Assembly (NCBI GenBank): GCA_013350335.1
Contig: CM023540.1
Location: 15,877,828 to 15,941,827 of the forward strand
Source of the DNA: Chimonanthus salicifolius
Lineage: Eukaryota > Streptophyta > Magnoliopsida > Laurales > Calycanthaceae
Direction of reading: 5' to 3'
DNA length: 64,000 nucleotides
Part shown: positions 35,523-47,075 of the stretch, one piece after another
Position numbering within the stretch: position 1 is the first letter of the stretch
Layout of the letters: each line of letters opens with the position of its first letter
Notes under the pieces: model-generated
The model's input: the letters and a program-made list of their open reading frames with translations, nothing else
What the model was told of the DNA's origin: nothing
Databases searched by the model: none
Translations under genes and position numbers: made by a program

Positions 35523-36318
35523 GTGGGAGGATTGCTGACCTAAAACAATATCTGCAATTTAGAATTAGATTTTTACCACAAAGTTTAACAGCATATATAT
35601 GGATTTTGCATATCTATAACTCAAGGACTGAGAAGATCAGCCGACTGATTGACTATGATAGGTAAATAAATGGTAACAATGTGATTTGCTCAAAGCTACA
35701 GCCTAGCTTATTATTAATACTCAACAACTCAGCATATTACTCTCAGAGGGCCAGACAAAGTTTAGTAAGCAGTAATGATCACAAACACCAGCCAGTCAGG
35801 GTCAAAATGATTCTCATATCATAAATGTAAATTATCTACGTTGAAAATGATTTTTGCCTAATGATTTTCTTTTCTTATAATCCTTGTTGTTCTATTAGTG
35901 ACTTGAAGTCAGACAATTAGAGACATTTTTTCCTTAATTAGCAATGGAAAACTGGATATTTATGATCATTTGTTTTGGATTTTTTTTGGCTGGCACTTAG
36001 TATTTGAATGATTTGGACAGCCTAAAGACTTAACGTAGAGTTTATAGCAGAAGATTCTATTTCTATCAAACATTGTCCATTTTTCTTCTTTTATAATAAT
36101 TGCAACTGTGCTACAGATTCCACTTGGCATCACGGAAGATAGACTTAATGGGTCTGTTGATGTTGAGGAGTTTGTGAAAACAGGAACGACAGTGTTCCAG
36201 CCAGGACTTCTTGCTCAAGCTCATAGAGGCGTCTTATATGTTAATGAGATCAACCTTTTGGATGATAGTATTAGTAATTCACTCTTGAATGTTTTAACTT
36301 AAGGAGTTAATTTTGTGA

Positions 36319-36730
36319 TGGATTCAAATTGTGTAGGGATTCAATTTATGATATTGAAAAAGCTATTTTGGTAGATCACAGGAGGACGAAGAAGACCTGC
36401 TAAAATCTGACTCGACCCGAATACCTGGCCTAATCTAACCCATTTTATCAATGGGTAGACCTAACCCAAACCGGTTTATAAATGGGAAGACTTAATTATT
36501 ACTATGTTTCTATGCAACACGTCCAACCATATAAGTTCTACACCTATTGAAGAAGTAGCCTTCGTTGAGTTTTGCTAGGAAAGTCTCCTTAGTCAAGTAA
36601 ATGGGTAATCTGACTCCATCGGTATCTGAAATAGAACTGAGCATGCTAACCCATTTAATTATGACTCAAAATAGATCCAAATCCAAAATCGAATAAGACA
36701 TGACGTGACCCAACTTAACCCATTGCTAAG
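36319..36730. other. Intergenic, degenerate repeat zone
   Basis: Contains 'gactcgacccgaa' and 'acccaaaccggtt' variants of the theme found at 17750, 34290 and 50380. No gene. Confidence 0.4.
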
Positions 36731-37852
36731 TGATGCAAAGTAGCCCAACTGGGCCAAGGCCCAGTCTCGAGCCAGGCCCAACCACAACTTAAGTTGTATA
36801 GGGTTTTTACAACCCTCCTTGAGAGGCATTTGAAGATTAGGAATACAGAACGAAGGCATTGCAACTTGTCTCCTGCGAATTGAGTGAGAAGCGGCGGATG
36901 ATGCCTTGGTGAGAAACCACGAACGACGGCGAAAAGCCACAGAACGAGGTGCAAAGCCTATTCTTCTACCTAATAACTCCTCTATTTATTCCCTTTTATT
37001 CTCTTATCTTTCTTCTTCTTCTCTAATTTTTTTTTTCCATTTTCTTTTCTTTCCTTTAGTTGTCGTTATCTTCCCTTACTACCTCCCAGATGTCGTGACC
37101 CTCCATACCTCTTTCTACCTTTTCCGTCACCCCTTTTAAACCCCTATCTACTTTCGCATGTGCCTCCCTATCCTTGCCGTCCCTATTTTAGATCCAAAAC
37201 TCCATTGCCGCCCTTCCACAAGCCTTTTCCTACTTCCTGCCACTCTTCTATTGCGATCCCAACCCCTTTCTAAGCTCCATACAGTCATCATATTGTTGTC
37301 ACGTGCCCTTTGGACCCCTTCCTTAACCCATGTAGCCTTGCCGCACCCATTAATCCCACTAATGCCATTACCAACCCTTCTTAAACCCTTTTAACCCTTC
37401 CCTCAGCCTTTACCCCTTACCCAAAACCACTCCTTGGCTTTCTCTCTCTCCCAAAAGTCCCTATATAGCTCTCGTTTTCCCCAAACAGCCCTTCCTCAAC
37501 TGTCGTTACCCCTTTTTGGACCCCTCCCTTTGCTGTTACACCTATTCAACCCCCCTAAAGCCCTCTACTGCTGTCCTACCCTGTTTCTAACCCCTTATTG
37601 ATACCCAAATTGCTAGACTCAGTCTTATTTGATGGTAGAACTCATTACTTGTGGGTTTTGATAAGCTCCATTGTTTTGAGGGTCTTCTATTTTGAGTTGT
37701 AACTGCATGATTACTTGTAGCAAGTTTTATATTGTTTAATTGCAATTATTCATTTGAATCTTTAATTTCAGCCCTCATCATTTCATCATTTTTTTTATCA
37801 CCTCACATTGCATTAGACATTTAGGGTTACCTTATCCCTTTTTCTTGCTTCA
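36731..37852 (+). repeat. Ty3/gypsy 5' LTR
   Basis: About 1.12 kb starting TGATGCAAAGTAGCCC and ending TTGCTTCA, 3 bases before a primer-binding site. It is C/T-rich from about 36985 to 37600. Start and end are inferred from TG/CA and the primer-binding site. No second LTR was found, so the left border is less certain. Confidence 0.6.
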
Positions 37853-37855
37853 AAT

Positions 37856-37867
37856 TGGTATCAGAGC
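37856..37867 (+). other. Primer-binding site, initiator tRNA-Met type
   Basis: Exact TGGTATCAGAGC immediately after the inferred LTR end. Confidence 0.88.
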
Positions 37868-38104
37868 ATAGATTTGGGTTGTTTCCTTAAACACCCACGG
37901 TCTTAGGTTGCATTTTAATTTTCAAAATAAAATTTTATTCTCATTACATCATTGCATTCATAGCATATAGACTTAGGGCACAACATCTAGTTCGAGTCTT
38001 TTTTCTTTGTAGTTGTGAGTCCGTAGGAGTTCTAGTGTGTGTTTCCATGCATAACCACTAGAAGCAGGGTTAGTTACCAAGCATAGTCTATCCCACCTAA
38101 GGAT

Positions 38105-39250
38105 ATGTCATAAGAAGCCCCAACTTGGGCTACTCAACTCATTGCCCAAGTAAGAGAATCAATCGTGATTTGGTTGACGTTAAGAATGATTTGATCGATG
38201 TGAAAACAAGGGTAGAAATCCTTGAAATCCCTGAGAACCAAGTCAATGGAATTAATGAGAATCTTAGGAATAGAGGTCGTGGAGGCCACGGATTTGGTCA
38301 CGATAGATTCCAACAACCACCTAGGCAACATGAACCTATAGAGGACAATGAACGTGCCTTGAAGAATGTTCAAGTACATGCCCCTAGCTTTGACAAACGT
38401 TTAGATCCTAAGGTTTTCTTACATTGGTTGTCAAACATGAACCACTACTTTGGGTGGCATGACATGTCAGAAGTCCGTAGGATCCGTTTCTCCAAAATGA
38501 AGTTGGTGGGACAAGGTAGGCTCTTTTGGACCACTGCGGAACAGAAGATGAGGAGGTTAGGAGATGACCCCCTAAACTTTTCATGGGACAAGATGAAAGA
38601 AGTATTGAAGGAAAAGTATGTCCCCTTGAAGTATCGAGAAAGACTCATTAATCAATGGAACTCCTTGCGCCAAGAAAGTCAGACTGTTAGTGAGTATATC
38701 ACTAAGTTTGATGAGTATTTCATGTGGTGCGAAATCAAGGAGGATCCCAGTCAGACCTTCTCCAAGTTCAGACTAAGTCTTCATCCCAAGTTCCAGCTTG
38801 AGCTTATGTTGCGTCATCTTGATACATTGGAAGAAACATATCAAGCTGTATAAGAATATGAGGACTACCTGAAACTGCATTCTCCAAGATAATCAGACTT
38901 CCGTGGTAACAATTTCGAGCCCACTTCGCTAGGAGCCCGACAAAGCAAGCGCTCCACCTAAGGCCAAAAGTACAAGTACTAAGGGAGTTTCTGGTGCGAG
39001 CTCCTCCACAGTTATCCTACAGTGTTATCATTGTCAAGGCTTTGGACATTTCGCTCGCGAATGCCCTACCAAAATTAGATATCAGGAGAGAGCCCTTTTG
39101 TTAGGCGAATGGTCCAAGGATGAGATTGACCAGGAAAATGAGAATGAAGAGGTCTTTGAAGGTGTAGACCTATTGAGGAAGAACCTGAGGAGTATCTTGC
39201 ACAATCCTGTGGTCAAGGTTCTTGCTTTCGTCTTTGGTCCGGTACTCTAG
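38105..39250 (+). pseudogene. Ty3/gypsy gag (capsid and zinc knuckle)
   Basis: Structural protein that packages retrotransposon RNA. The ATG at 38105 has a stop at codon 3. An open frame covers 38125-38853, with RDLVDVKNDLIDVKTRVEIL (coiled-coil-like), a Gly/Arg-rich patch, and a Retrotrans_gag capsid: FLHWLSNMNHYF, RRIRFSKMKLVGQGRLFW, LKEKYVPLKYRERLINQWN, FRLSLHPKFQLELM. Stops follow near 38850 and 38890. A zinc knuckle lies at about 39010-39070 (CYHCQGFGHFARECPTK, CX2CX4HX4C). No protease or pol follows before non-coding DNA, so this is a 5' fragment of an element. It is a different lineage from the 419-12854 complex (short LTR, full capsid). Confidence 0.88.
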
Positions 39251-41168
39251 TTGAGAGTAAGGATTTCAATGAAACTAAGTTATTGGTAGTTAAAGGAAGC
39301 TTTCAGGATCATCAATAGGCACTTTCTGGTTTTTTTTTTTTTATTGTGAAAGGTTATTTTTCTAATGCCATCTAATTTTAAGAGAGATTCTTTATATCGA
39401 TGCGTCCAACGTTCATGTTCATGGATCAGCTAATGGTGTTCCAAACTTTCAGAAGCAAGTCTCGAATTTTGAGATCCAATTTGTTCTTGAATTCTCTTTA
39501 GCTTGATTGTATTTGCTAACTTTTTTTTTTTTGCCTTTTTTATTTCTTAGGGTTGTGCCCATCTCAGTCACTCACCTCTTTTTTTTTTTCTCTCTTTGAA
39601 TACTAGTTAGGGTACATGCTCCACATGTGGCATAGTCATTAGTTGATTTATTTTGTAACTAAGCTTATCATGAATAAGTAAATATCTAAAATATCTACTT
39701 AAAAGTCCACTAATTTTAATTAATTAGAACTTTTAATATTAATGTGAAATACATAATATATCGAATCCACAATCCATTTATAAAAGAAAATTTAAGAAAA
39801 AAATCAATTTACAACATTGAAGAAGAGTGACATATGTACCTAAAAACAGAAGATCAAGGTTAGGCAATGTAATCATCTAGTTTTCGTATTCTTTCCTCTC
39901 TAAATAGTTTCTAGACATTGCAAATGTCATAATCTTATTAAGGACATTGAACAAAGAAATTGTGTCCTTACTGCAATTGTGTCATGACCTTCAATTCACT
40001 AAATTGATTCATTAAACCATTTTTCTATAATTTCTTTTTTTTCATGGATTTTCTCTATTTTCATCCTTCCAACTCATCAAATCAAATCTTGAATTATTTT
40101 TTTCCTATTTTTTATATTTTTTTCATAGAATTTTACATATTTTATTGTTGGCATGACAAAAATGTAATAAATCAATCCAACTCACCAAATTTAATCTTTA
40201 AGTATTTATTATACTTTTAGCCATTTTACACAAATTTTTACTTTTTTATTTACTTATGTGACAAAAATATGATAAATCGTTTCAACTCATCAAATCTAAT
40301 CCTAGAATGTCAATTTATATTTTTAGCCATTTTTTATAGAACTTTCCCTATTTGAAGTCTCCATGAAATTGTCACAATTGTGGATTAAATAAACAATCAA
40401 GATTCATTGATAGTCACCTAAAATTTTCTCTTCTATATATCTGGAGAACTATATAGATATTTTCAGTTAAGTTAAAGAGAGACGGAGGTAAAACATGAGA
40501 GAGATAGAGGGAGAGAAGAAGAGGTAAAACGTGTGATGAATCCAACAATGGGCCTTAACTCCAAGTGACAATTAACGGGAATGGGCTTTACTGAGTGGGG
40601 TTTTAAGAATGGTGTGCTCCATGTAGCATATTTTTTACTGTGAAAGCCACCCACGACCATTTTACCTTCTCAAAGACATCCCTAACGTCTAATACAATTA
40701 TTTAAAACATGCTTTATTTTTATCGAAATTTCGTCTCTTAAGGATCTAATACACTGTCAAAAGAATGATTTTTAAGCACATATGCTCAGATTAGATTTTC
40801 CATTTTACTATTTTTTATATTTGTACATCAGCTGATTTGTATTGGTCATTGTTTTTATCCCCTAATTTGGTTAACAAACCAAAAGCTGTACTCTATTCTA
40901 TGTACACTTTGAATGTGGAAAAGACTAATAAAAGAGGTTAACAATTCATTTGCACACTAATGCATACTCATCAAATGGGATGATGATTAAGGGTTTAAAA
41001 TTTGATAGGGATACATCTTGGCCAACATTTTGTATTAGTATTATGATATGTTTGGCCAGATTTCTATTTTATTAATTTTTTGAGAAAAATGAAAAATGAA
41101 AATAATAGAAAAACCTATTGTGAGTATATTTTGGTTAAGAAATAGTCCTTATCACAAAGAATTAGACT
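39251..41168. other. AT-rich intergenic stretch, no gene
   Basis: Several T-runs (39320, 39520, 39580) and AT-rich sequence. No coding feature or RNA gene is recognised. Confidence 0.45.
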
Positions 41169-41173
41169 TTTCA

Positions 41174-44100
41174 TGTAATGGCCCGGAATTTGTAAATCAT
41201 TATATAGGTAGATGTTATTTATTTTAATGGTGGAAATTGGAAGTTTGATGGAATAAATGGTGAATGGATCAAGTTTTGACAAAGGCCAAGTATGGTCCAA
41301 TGGACTATGGATTGGATTTAAATTCATTTAAGGGGTCAATGATGGTCAATTGGGCCAAGGATGGTCAAATTGGGCCCAATACCCATTTGGGACCCAATAG
41401 ATCAAGATGGTGTAAGCCCTAAGGTAAATGGGTAAGGGTGAATGTAATTGGGCCATGGGCCCAATGAAGATCCAATTAGTTGAAATGGGTTGAATTAAAT
41501 TTAAATCACCTAAGTTAATTTGAATTAAGCCAAGGTGATGTGGCCAATTGGGACCCACCTCCACCTCACTAAGTGAGGTGGTGTGTGGACCAAGAATTGG
41601 TGGGGCCGGCCACCATGGTTGACTTGGTCAAACATGGGTGGATTTATGGAAGAAATTTGATGGAATTATTTAATGGAATTAACTTAACCTAATTATCTAA
41701 TTAATTAAATGATTAAATTATTCAAATGAGGGTCAAATGGTCAAAAGGTGGAAAACCAAAAGCCATCTTATCTTAAGGCAAAAAAAAAAAAAAAACGTTG
41801 GGTAATGTGGTTGGGTCAAAAAGCATGAAAAATATCTAAGTTTGGTTGGTGGGAAAGTTAATATGGAGTGTATTTTAGACAACTAAGAGATGAGATGACT
41901 TTTCATCTCATTCTCTCCACTCCAACGATCTCATTTCACTCTCTCCCTCTCTTGTTCTCCACCACCGTCCCACACCCAAGGAAAAGGAGAGGAAGAAAAC
42001 CAAGAGAAAGAAGAAGAAAAGCTTGGAAGAAAAGAGAGGAGAAAGGTGTAAGCAAAGGCCCACCACTCCAAGATCAATTCTCATCTCCATCCTCTTCTCT
42101 CTCTCTCAAGCAAACACTACCTTAGCCGACCCTAAGCTTGGAGGTTGTCACCATTGATCAAGCATCTTAGCCGATCAAACAAGGAGAGGAAGAAGAAAGG
42201 AGGTCAAGGAGTCCGACGGGAGAGAAGAAAATTGGAGGAGACGACGGATTGTAAGTATTTTCTGAACAAGAGATTTGGGTTTTAGGGTTTAAGATGTGGG
42301 ATCCATTTTTGTTAAATTTGATGGTGGCCAAATGATCATAGGCCTTGGATCTCAAATCCATAAAATGAAGGGAGGAAAGATGGACAAAACCCTAATGGAG
42401 AAAAAAATTAGGGTTAAGGAAAATAAATAAAAGGATTAAGGATATTATGTAATTAAATGGATTAAGCATGGAAGTAAGGGTTTTTGAATGGATTGATGGA
42501 CCATAGGGTTCGGCCATGTAGTATGGCTGAACCCCATGGTAGAGGATTAATTAATTAATTAGGGTTGTAAAGAGTAGAGGTTATGGAGGGTGAATTGTGA
42601 TTAATAGTGTTTTAATGGTTGAATGAGGAAATTTTTAAAGGGATTGTAAATGAGGAATTGATGGGAGATATGAATATTGTTGTGGCCTTGAAAGGCATGA
42701 ATGAATGAAGATTGGACCATGAACCCTATGGTAATGCATTCATAATATTAATGGATATGTAAGTATGGAAAAATAATGGGAAATGTTGGTAGTTTTGATG
42801 GAACTCAAGAAAGTGAGCCTAATGTTGATTAAAATGGGCTGATTTTAATGATCCTATAACATGAAGTGGTAAGGCATTAAGGGATCTAAGATGTGGATCA
42901 AAAATGTGGGAAAAGATCCAAGAGGAATAAGGAAATCAACATCATAGGTTCGGCCATGGTGTATGCCCGAACCCATGACCTAATTATATGAACCACTTAA
43001 TGTGGCTAAGTTAATGGACTTAAATGTGACTAAGGAATGATGAATTAAATGTGTGATTTGGGTTCTCTCAATGGAGGGACTTGTGATGAATCTAAAGTGT
43101 AACCAAGGACCAAGGAAAAAATGGAGATTTGGTTAAGTTGAAAGAGCTGATTTTTAATGAACCCATGACCCATTGTTATGAGCCACTTAATGGTCTAAGT
43201 ATGGGGTTATATATCTATGTTTTAAATAAATGGAGGTTAGGTTAATTAAATGGTTAATTGCTAATGTTTTTATGTCATGGTTAATGAGACATCAATGGAC
43301 ACATTTTTGTGAACCAATGGATAGGCTAAGATTAAAGTCTATCGGATATGCTTTAGCTAATCGGGATTAGGTTAAGATATGGTTGTATCTCATGATTGGT
43401 GAGTGTATGGATCAATTATGAATAAAGGGAATGAGTGGATAATGGACTCATTGTGGTTTAAATGCATGATGTAAAACCCATGGAAAGATTTGATGAATTG
43501 GGTATTTTGAACCCATGATCAATTAACCATTTAAAGGGTTAAGTATGGGGTTTTGTATGGGTTTAAAGGAATAAGGATTAGGTTAATAAAAGGACTAATT
43601 TTATGATCACATGATATGGTTGTTGGGTCATTAATGGACCTAAGTTATGGATCATTAATGGGTCTAAGTTATGGATCCATTATAGACCGTAATGTATATG
43701 GAAGAGGGAATGAATTATTCATGGAAGGGTAATGGCAAAACTGTAAATATTGGCCAAAATGAGGAAAACCCACTGAGACATGATGTATGGGCTTAGAAAT
43801 GGTTAAAACATGGACTAATTGTTAATATAGTAATAAGGTACCGGACATCGCAAGCAGTATGCGGATCGGTGATCGGATTATCGGACGAAAACGAAAAAGA
43901 ACGCTAGTCGGTATTCGGTAGGATTCCTACCTTTTTGTAAGCCATGGATTGAGTGATGGTTTCTTTGAATTAGTTTGGAAATTATATGGTTTGTTTTAAG
44001 ATGGGTTTTGGATTTTAGTATTATGTGATGTTTTCCTTTAATTTATTTTGGTAATCATGTGGTTGTTTTTAAGATATGTTTTGGATTTTGGTATTAGGTG

Positions 44101-45213
44101 ATGGGTTTCCTTGATTTATTTTGATAATCATGACATTGTTTTTAAGATGGGTTTTATGACTATGAGTTACATATATGACATGGCATATGGCATCTACATC
44201 TCATGCATGGCATGGGAGGGATATGACAGGGAAGGATGAAATGAAACCGGAGTCCATACTCCGTCGGGGCGACCGATAAACAAGCATGGGGATATTTCAT
44301 ATATGTATTATTATACATTGATGAGGCTTTGCCATCAAGGGGGACCTTTGTAATTATGATACCTTGATGATGGTTTTCCATCAAGGGGGATGTTGTATTT
44401 ATTGTTATACCTTGATGATGGTTCTTCCATCAAGGGGGATGCCTAGTGTGGATCGCATCTTGATGAGGCTTTTCCATCAAGAGGGTCATGGCACGATGAT
44501 GGTACGAATTTTATTTGGAACACTAGGTATGGTTGAAAAAGGGACATTATACAATGATGATGAGATTGATGGGTGGGATTCATGACATAGAACACCCATT
44601 GCATGACATTGTCCCAAAGTGCATGGTTTTATTATAATATTATCTATATGCTTTGTTATCACTAATCCATGTGTTAGCCTACTCGGAGTCCTACTGGGCG
44701 TGTTGTCTAACGCCCTACTTCTACCCTAGCTGATGACGCAGGAAATGCCGGAGCAGAAGGACGAGACGGGAGCCAAGCTTAGGAGCTTGGGAAGGAGGAC
44801 TAATTATTTTGTTTAAGTTTATTTTGTGAAATGTGTAATTGTATAGTTTAACCTTGTCAGAAATGTAATATTTTAGACTTATTGCTATGATTTGGATTTT
44901 ATTATAGACATATGATGTTATGGCATTTTAGTAATTAAATGATGAAATCTTCCCTGCTATCTAAAAATTGTAGGTTAGCCTCTATTGTAATTTCCGCACT
45001 TAGGGTAGTATTTCTCGAGCTTACTTCTGCGTGTGAACCGTTTTTCGTGGACTTCGTTCCATGCACACGTAGGGTTGGCCAGTTAAGGGCCGGGCTTTAG
45101 AAGCTCGGACTTAACTCGCGTCGTGACGTCCGCGCCCTTTGTCACTTCTCTTATTTTTTTTTTTTAAAAAAAAATAGATTCTAATTATCGGATGAAAAGG
45201 GGCGGGCGTTACA
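41174..45213 (+). mobile_element. 4.0-kb solo LTR
   Basis: Begins TGTAATGGCCCGG and ends GGGCGTTACA, with terminal TGTAA/TTACA inverted bases. It is flanked by TTTCA (41169-41173) and CTTCA (45214-45218), four of five identical. No retroelement protein or primer-binding site lies inside. Short open frames such as 41868-42125 are low-complexity Lys/Arg or Ser-rich and not credible genes. It differs from the 22128 and 9476 LTR family apart from the TGTAAT start. Confidence 0.7.
44316..44485 (+). repeat. Four-unit tandem hairpin array
   Basis: Four units with a period of 46-48 bp, each containing CCTTGATG...CATCAAGG or a near variant, able to form an 8-bp stem with a 9-10 nt loop. Stems are at 44316-44340, 44362-44386, 44410-44435 and 44458-44482. 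It lies in the 3' part of the solo LTR. Confidence 0.8.
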
Positions 45214-45441
45214 CTTCAAAACCAAAATTCTTATATGAATAAAGTATGTTCTAAACAATTGAAAAATATTCATAAAAAATTACAAAAATGAAAAACTAAT
45301 ACTAGGAAAAAGCCTTATATGAAACATGTTGTCTACTTGCTCATAATGACATGTGACTTTTATTACAATTCATATTTTTTGTATAAAATCTAAAATTTAA
45401 GAAAATGTTGAAAATTATAGAAACACACGACAAACTATACC

Positions 45442-46030
45442 TGTAACGATAGGTCCCGCTAGCATAATATTGTCTGCTTTGGGGTCCATACACTATCACG
45501 GCTTTGCATTGGGATCCAAGTATCATACTAGAGCCAAAAGCGCGTTGTTCTAGAAAGGATGAGAAGCTAGGCTTATATACTCTTCACTTCTTATCCTAGG
45601 CAATGTGAGACTTTTTTGTGCGCTACTCACTAGCTCCAAATCCTCTGTGGCTGAACTTCTCTTAAGCATCCTCCACTGGTCTGGGTCATTATAACCCCAC
45701 CCCCTTTGGACAAGAGTTGTCCCCAGCCCCACCACTCTCATCTTCTCACACCTGGTTCAAGAGTTGAACCAGACTTTGATACAATTTTGTAACGACCCAG
45801 TTCCACTATCACAATATTGTCCGCTTTGGAGCTCATACATTCTAACATCTTTGCATTGGGCCCAAGTGTCACACTTTAGCAAAAAAGCATTGTGCTAGAA
45901 AGGAGGAGAAGTTAAACTAATATACTCTTCTCCACTCCTTTTCTTAGGTAACGTGAGACTTTTTTATACGTTCCTCACTAGCGCCAATCCTCTATAGCCG
46001 AACTCTCTCTCAAGGACCATCACAGTACGG
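45442..46030 (-). mobile_element. TRIM-3 (degenerate)
   Basis: Two direct repeats, 45442-45693 and 45788 to about 46030, both starting TGTAACGA and sharing 'atattgtc.gctttgg' and 'gtgagactttttt' blocks. Between them are 'aaccccaccccctttgg' (purine tract on the minus strand) and 'actttgatacaa', a degraded primer-binding site on the minus strand. It resembles TRIM-1 and TRIM-2. No target duplication is seen and the right border is approximate. Confidence 0.7.
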
Positions 46031-46730
46031 GCATCTTCATTCAACCTTGTAAACACTTAATATCATTTCATAAAAATTTCACAAAATCCCTAAAGTGGGG
46101 ATTACTTTAGAGTAAACCATATAAATAGTTAAAACCTGAATATTTTGAAACTATTGAAAAACTAGGAAAATCACACAAACAACCTACAAAGTATATCAAT
46201 TACAATAAACCATCTTCATTCAATTCCATAAACATTCAATAACATTTCATTAAATATTTTTCACAAAAACCCCAAATATAATTATCTTATAGCAAAATTC
46301 CAAAAAAAGGTAAAAATAACTCAAAATGGACAAACGTAAATAAAAATGAGGTTATAAAGAAAAATGCCTTCCAACATGCAAAACCTCTTCTAAATCTTTC
46401 CAATAAATAGAAAATTGTACCTAATACAATACATTCGTTAAATGGCCCATAGCTAAGTCCTTGCACATGATCATACGATACGTATTGAGATACGGTATGT
46501 ATTGGCCAATACATATAGTTATCAGCCAAACTGATATGCATCAACTCATTTTTTAACCTTTGGTAGTGATGGGTCCCTTAGATTTTTTCTTGAATATTAT
46601 AAAAATTGTCTTGAATCAATCAAACAATTCTTTAAGCTCTTCAAACTTTGCTCAATTTAAATTTTTTTTTTTTATCGTTAGAACTTTACAACCTTTAAAA
46701 TATAAATAAGATAATTTTTCATTGATCTCT

Positions 46731-47075
46731 ATTAGAAGACCATGACTTGATAATATTCTTCAAATAAAACTCACTATCAAAAGTTAGCCATTGAAAGAAG
46801 GGTGCCTCAAGTGTAGTTGCACCCTACGGCTGTACGTGAAACTTCAGACCCGCCCTCACATGTACTGGGCACAGCAGAACTTATACTCTGATATTATGTT
46901 AGAAAACCATAACTTAATAATATTCTTGAGGTAGAATTCCCTATCAAAAGTTAGCCATTGAAAAAATGATGTCTTAAGTGTTATATAGAGTCATTGGTTT
47001 CTTGAATCAATCGATGTAGGATTTTTATCACTTCACCATCTCCCACTTAAATAACGATCATTATAACATATCATC
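46731..47075 (-). repeat. Degenerate direct repeats with PBS-like site
   Basis: About 80 bp at 46731-46812 is repeated at 46897-46980 ('ttagaa.accat.acttgataatattctt', 'ctatcaaaagttagccattg'). Just before the second copy is 'actctgatatta', a mutated minus-strand TGGTATCAGAGT. It is probably a decayed TRIM or small LTR element. Confidence 0.45.

Larger units (their letters stand above)
34780..36318 (+). pseudogene. CHLD: Magnesium chelatase subunit D (ChlD) fragment, two exons
   Basis: Intact ChlD is the AAA+ platform subunit of plastid Mg-chelatase, which inserts Mg into protoporphyrin IX for chlorophyll. Here 34780-34865 reads WEDGLADKVAYDAA, then after one extra base (aggc) shifts into GNIKSEIVKTPFIQ and ends at a GT donor. 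After a ~1.25-kb intron, 36117-36302 (after CAG) reads [40 protein letters not shown] and [20 protein letters not shown], then a TAA where the family has Glu, with GVNFV after it. This corresponds to the Walker B part of the AAA+ domain (VDEINLLD, here VNEINLLD with Asp to Asn). The N-terminal exons and the rest are absent. It is a partial duplicate with intron, so DNA-mediated rather than retrocopied. Confidence 0.88.

Noticed and set aside
36906..37394. Open frames in a C/T-rich zone
   Set aside because: They fall in the gypsy LTR leader-like region. The readings are Leu/Pro/Ser-rich composition artefacts.
41868..42125. Open frame of 85 codons rich in Lys/Arg
   Set aside because: It is low-complexity sequence inside the 4-kb solo LTR, with an equally open frame on the opposite strand and no homology pattern.
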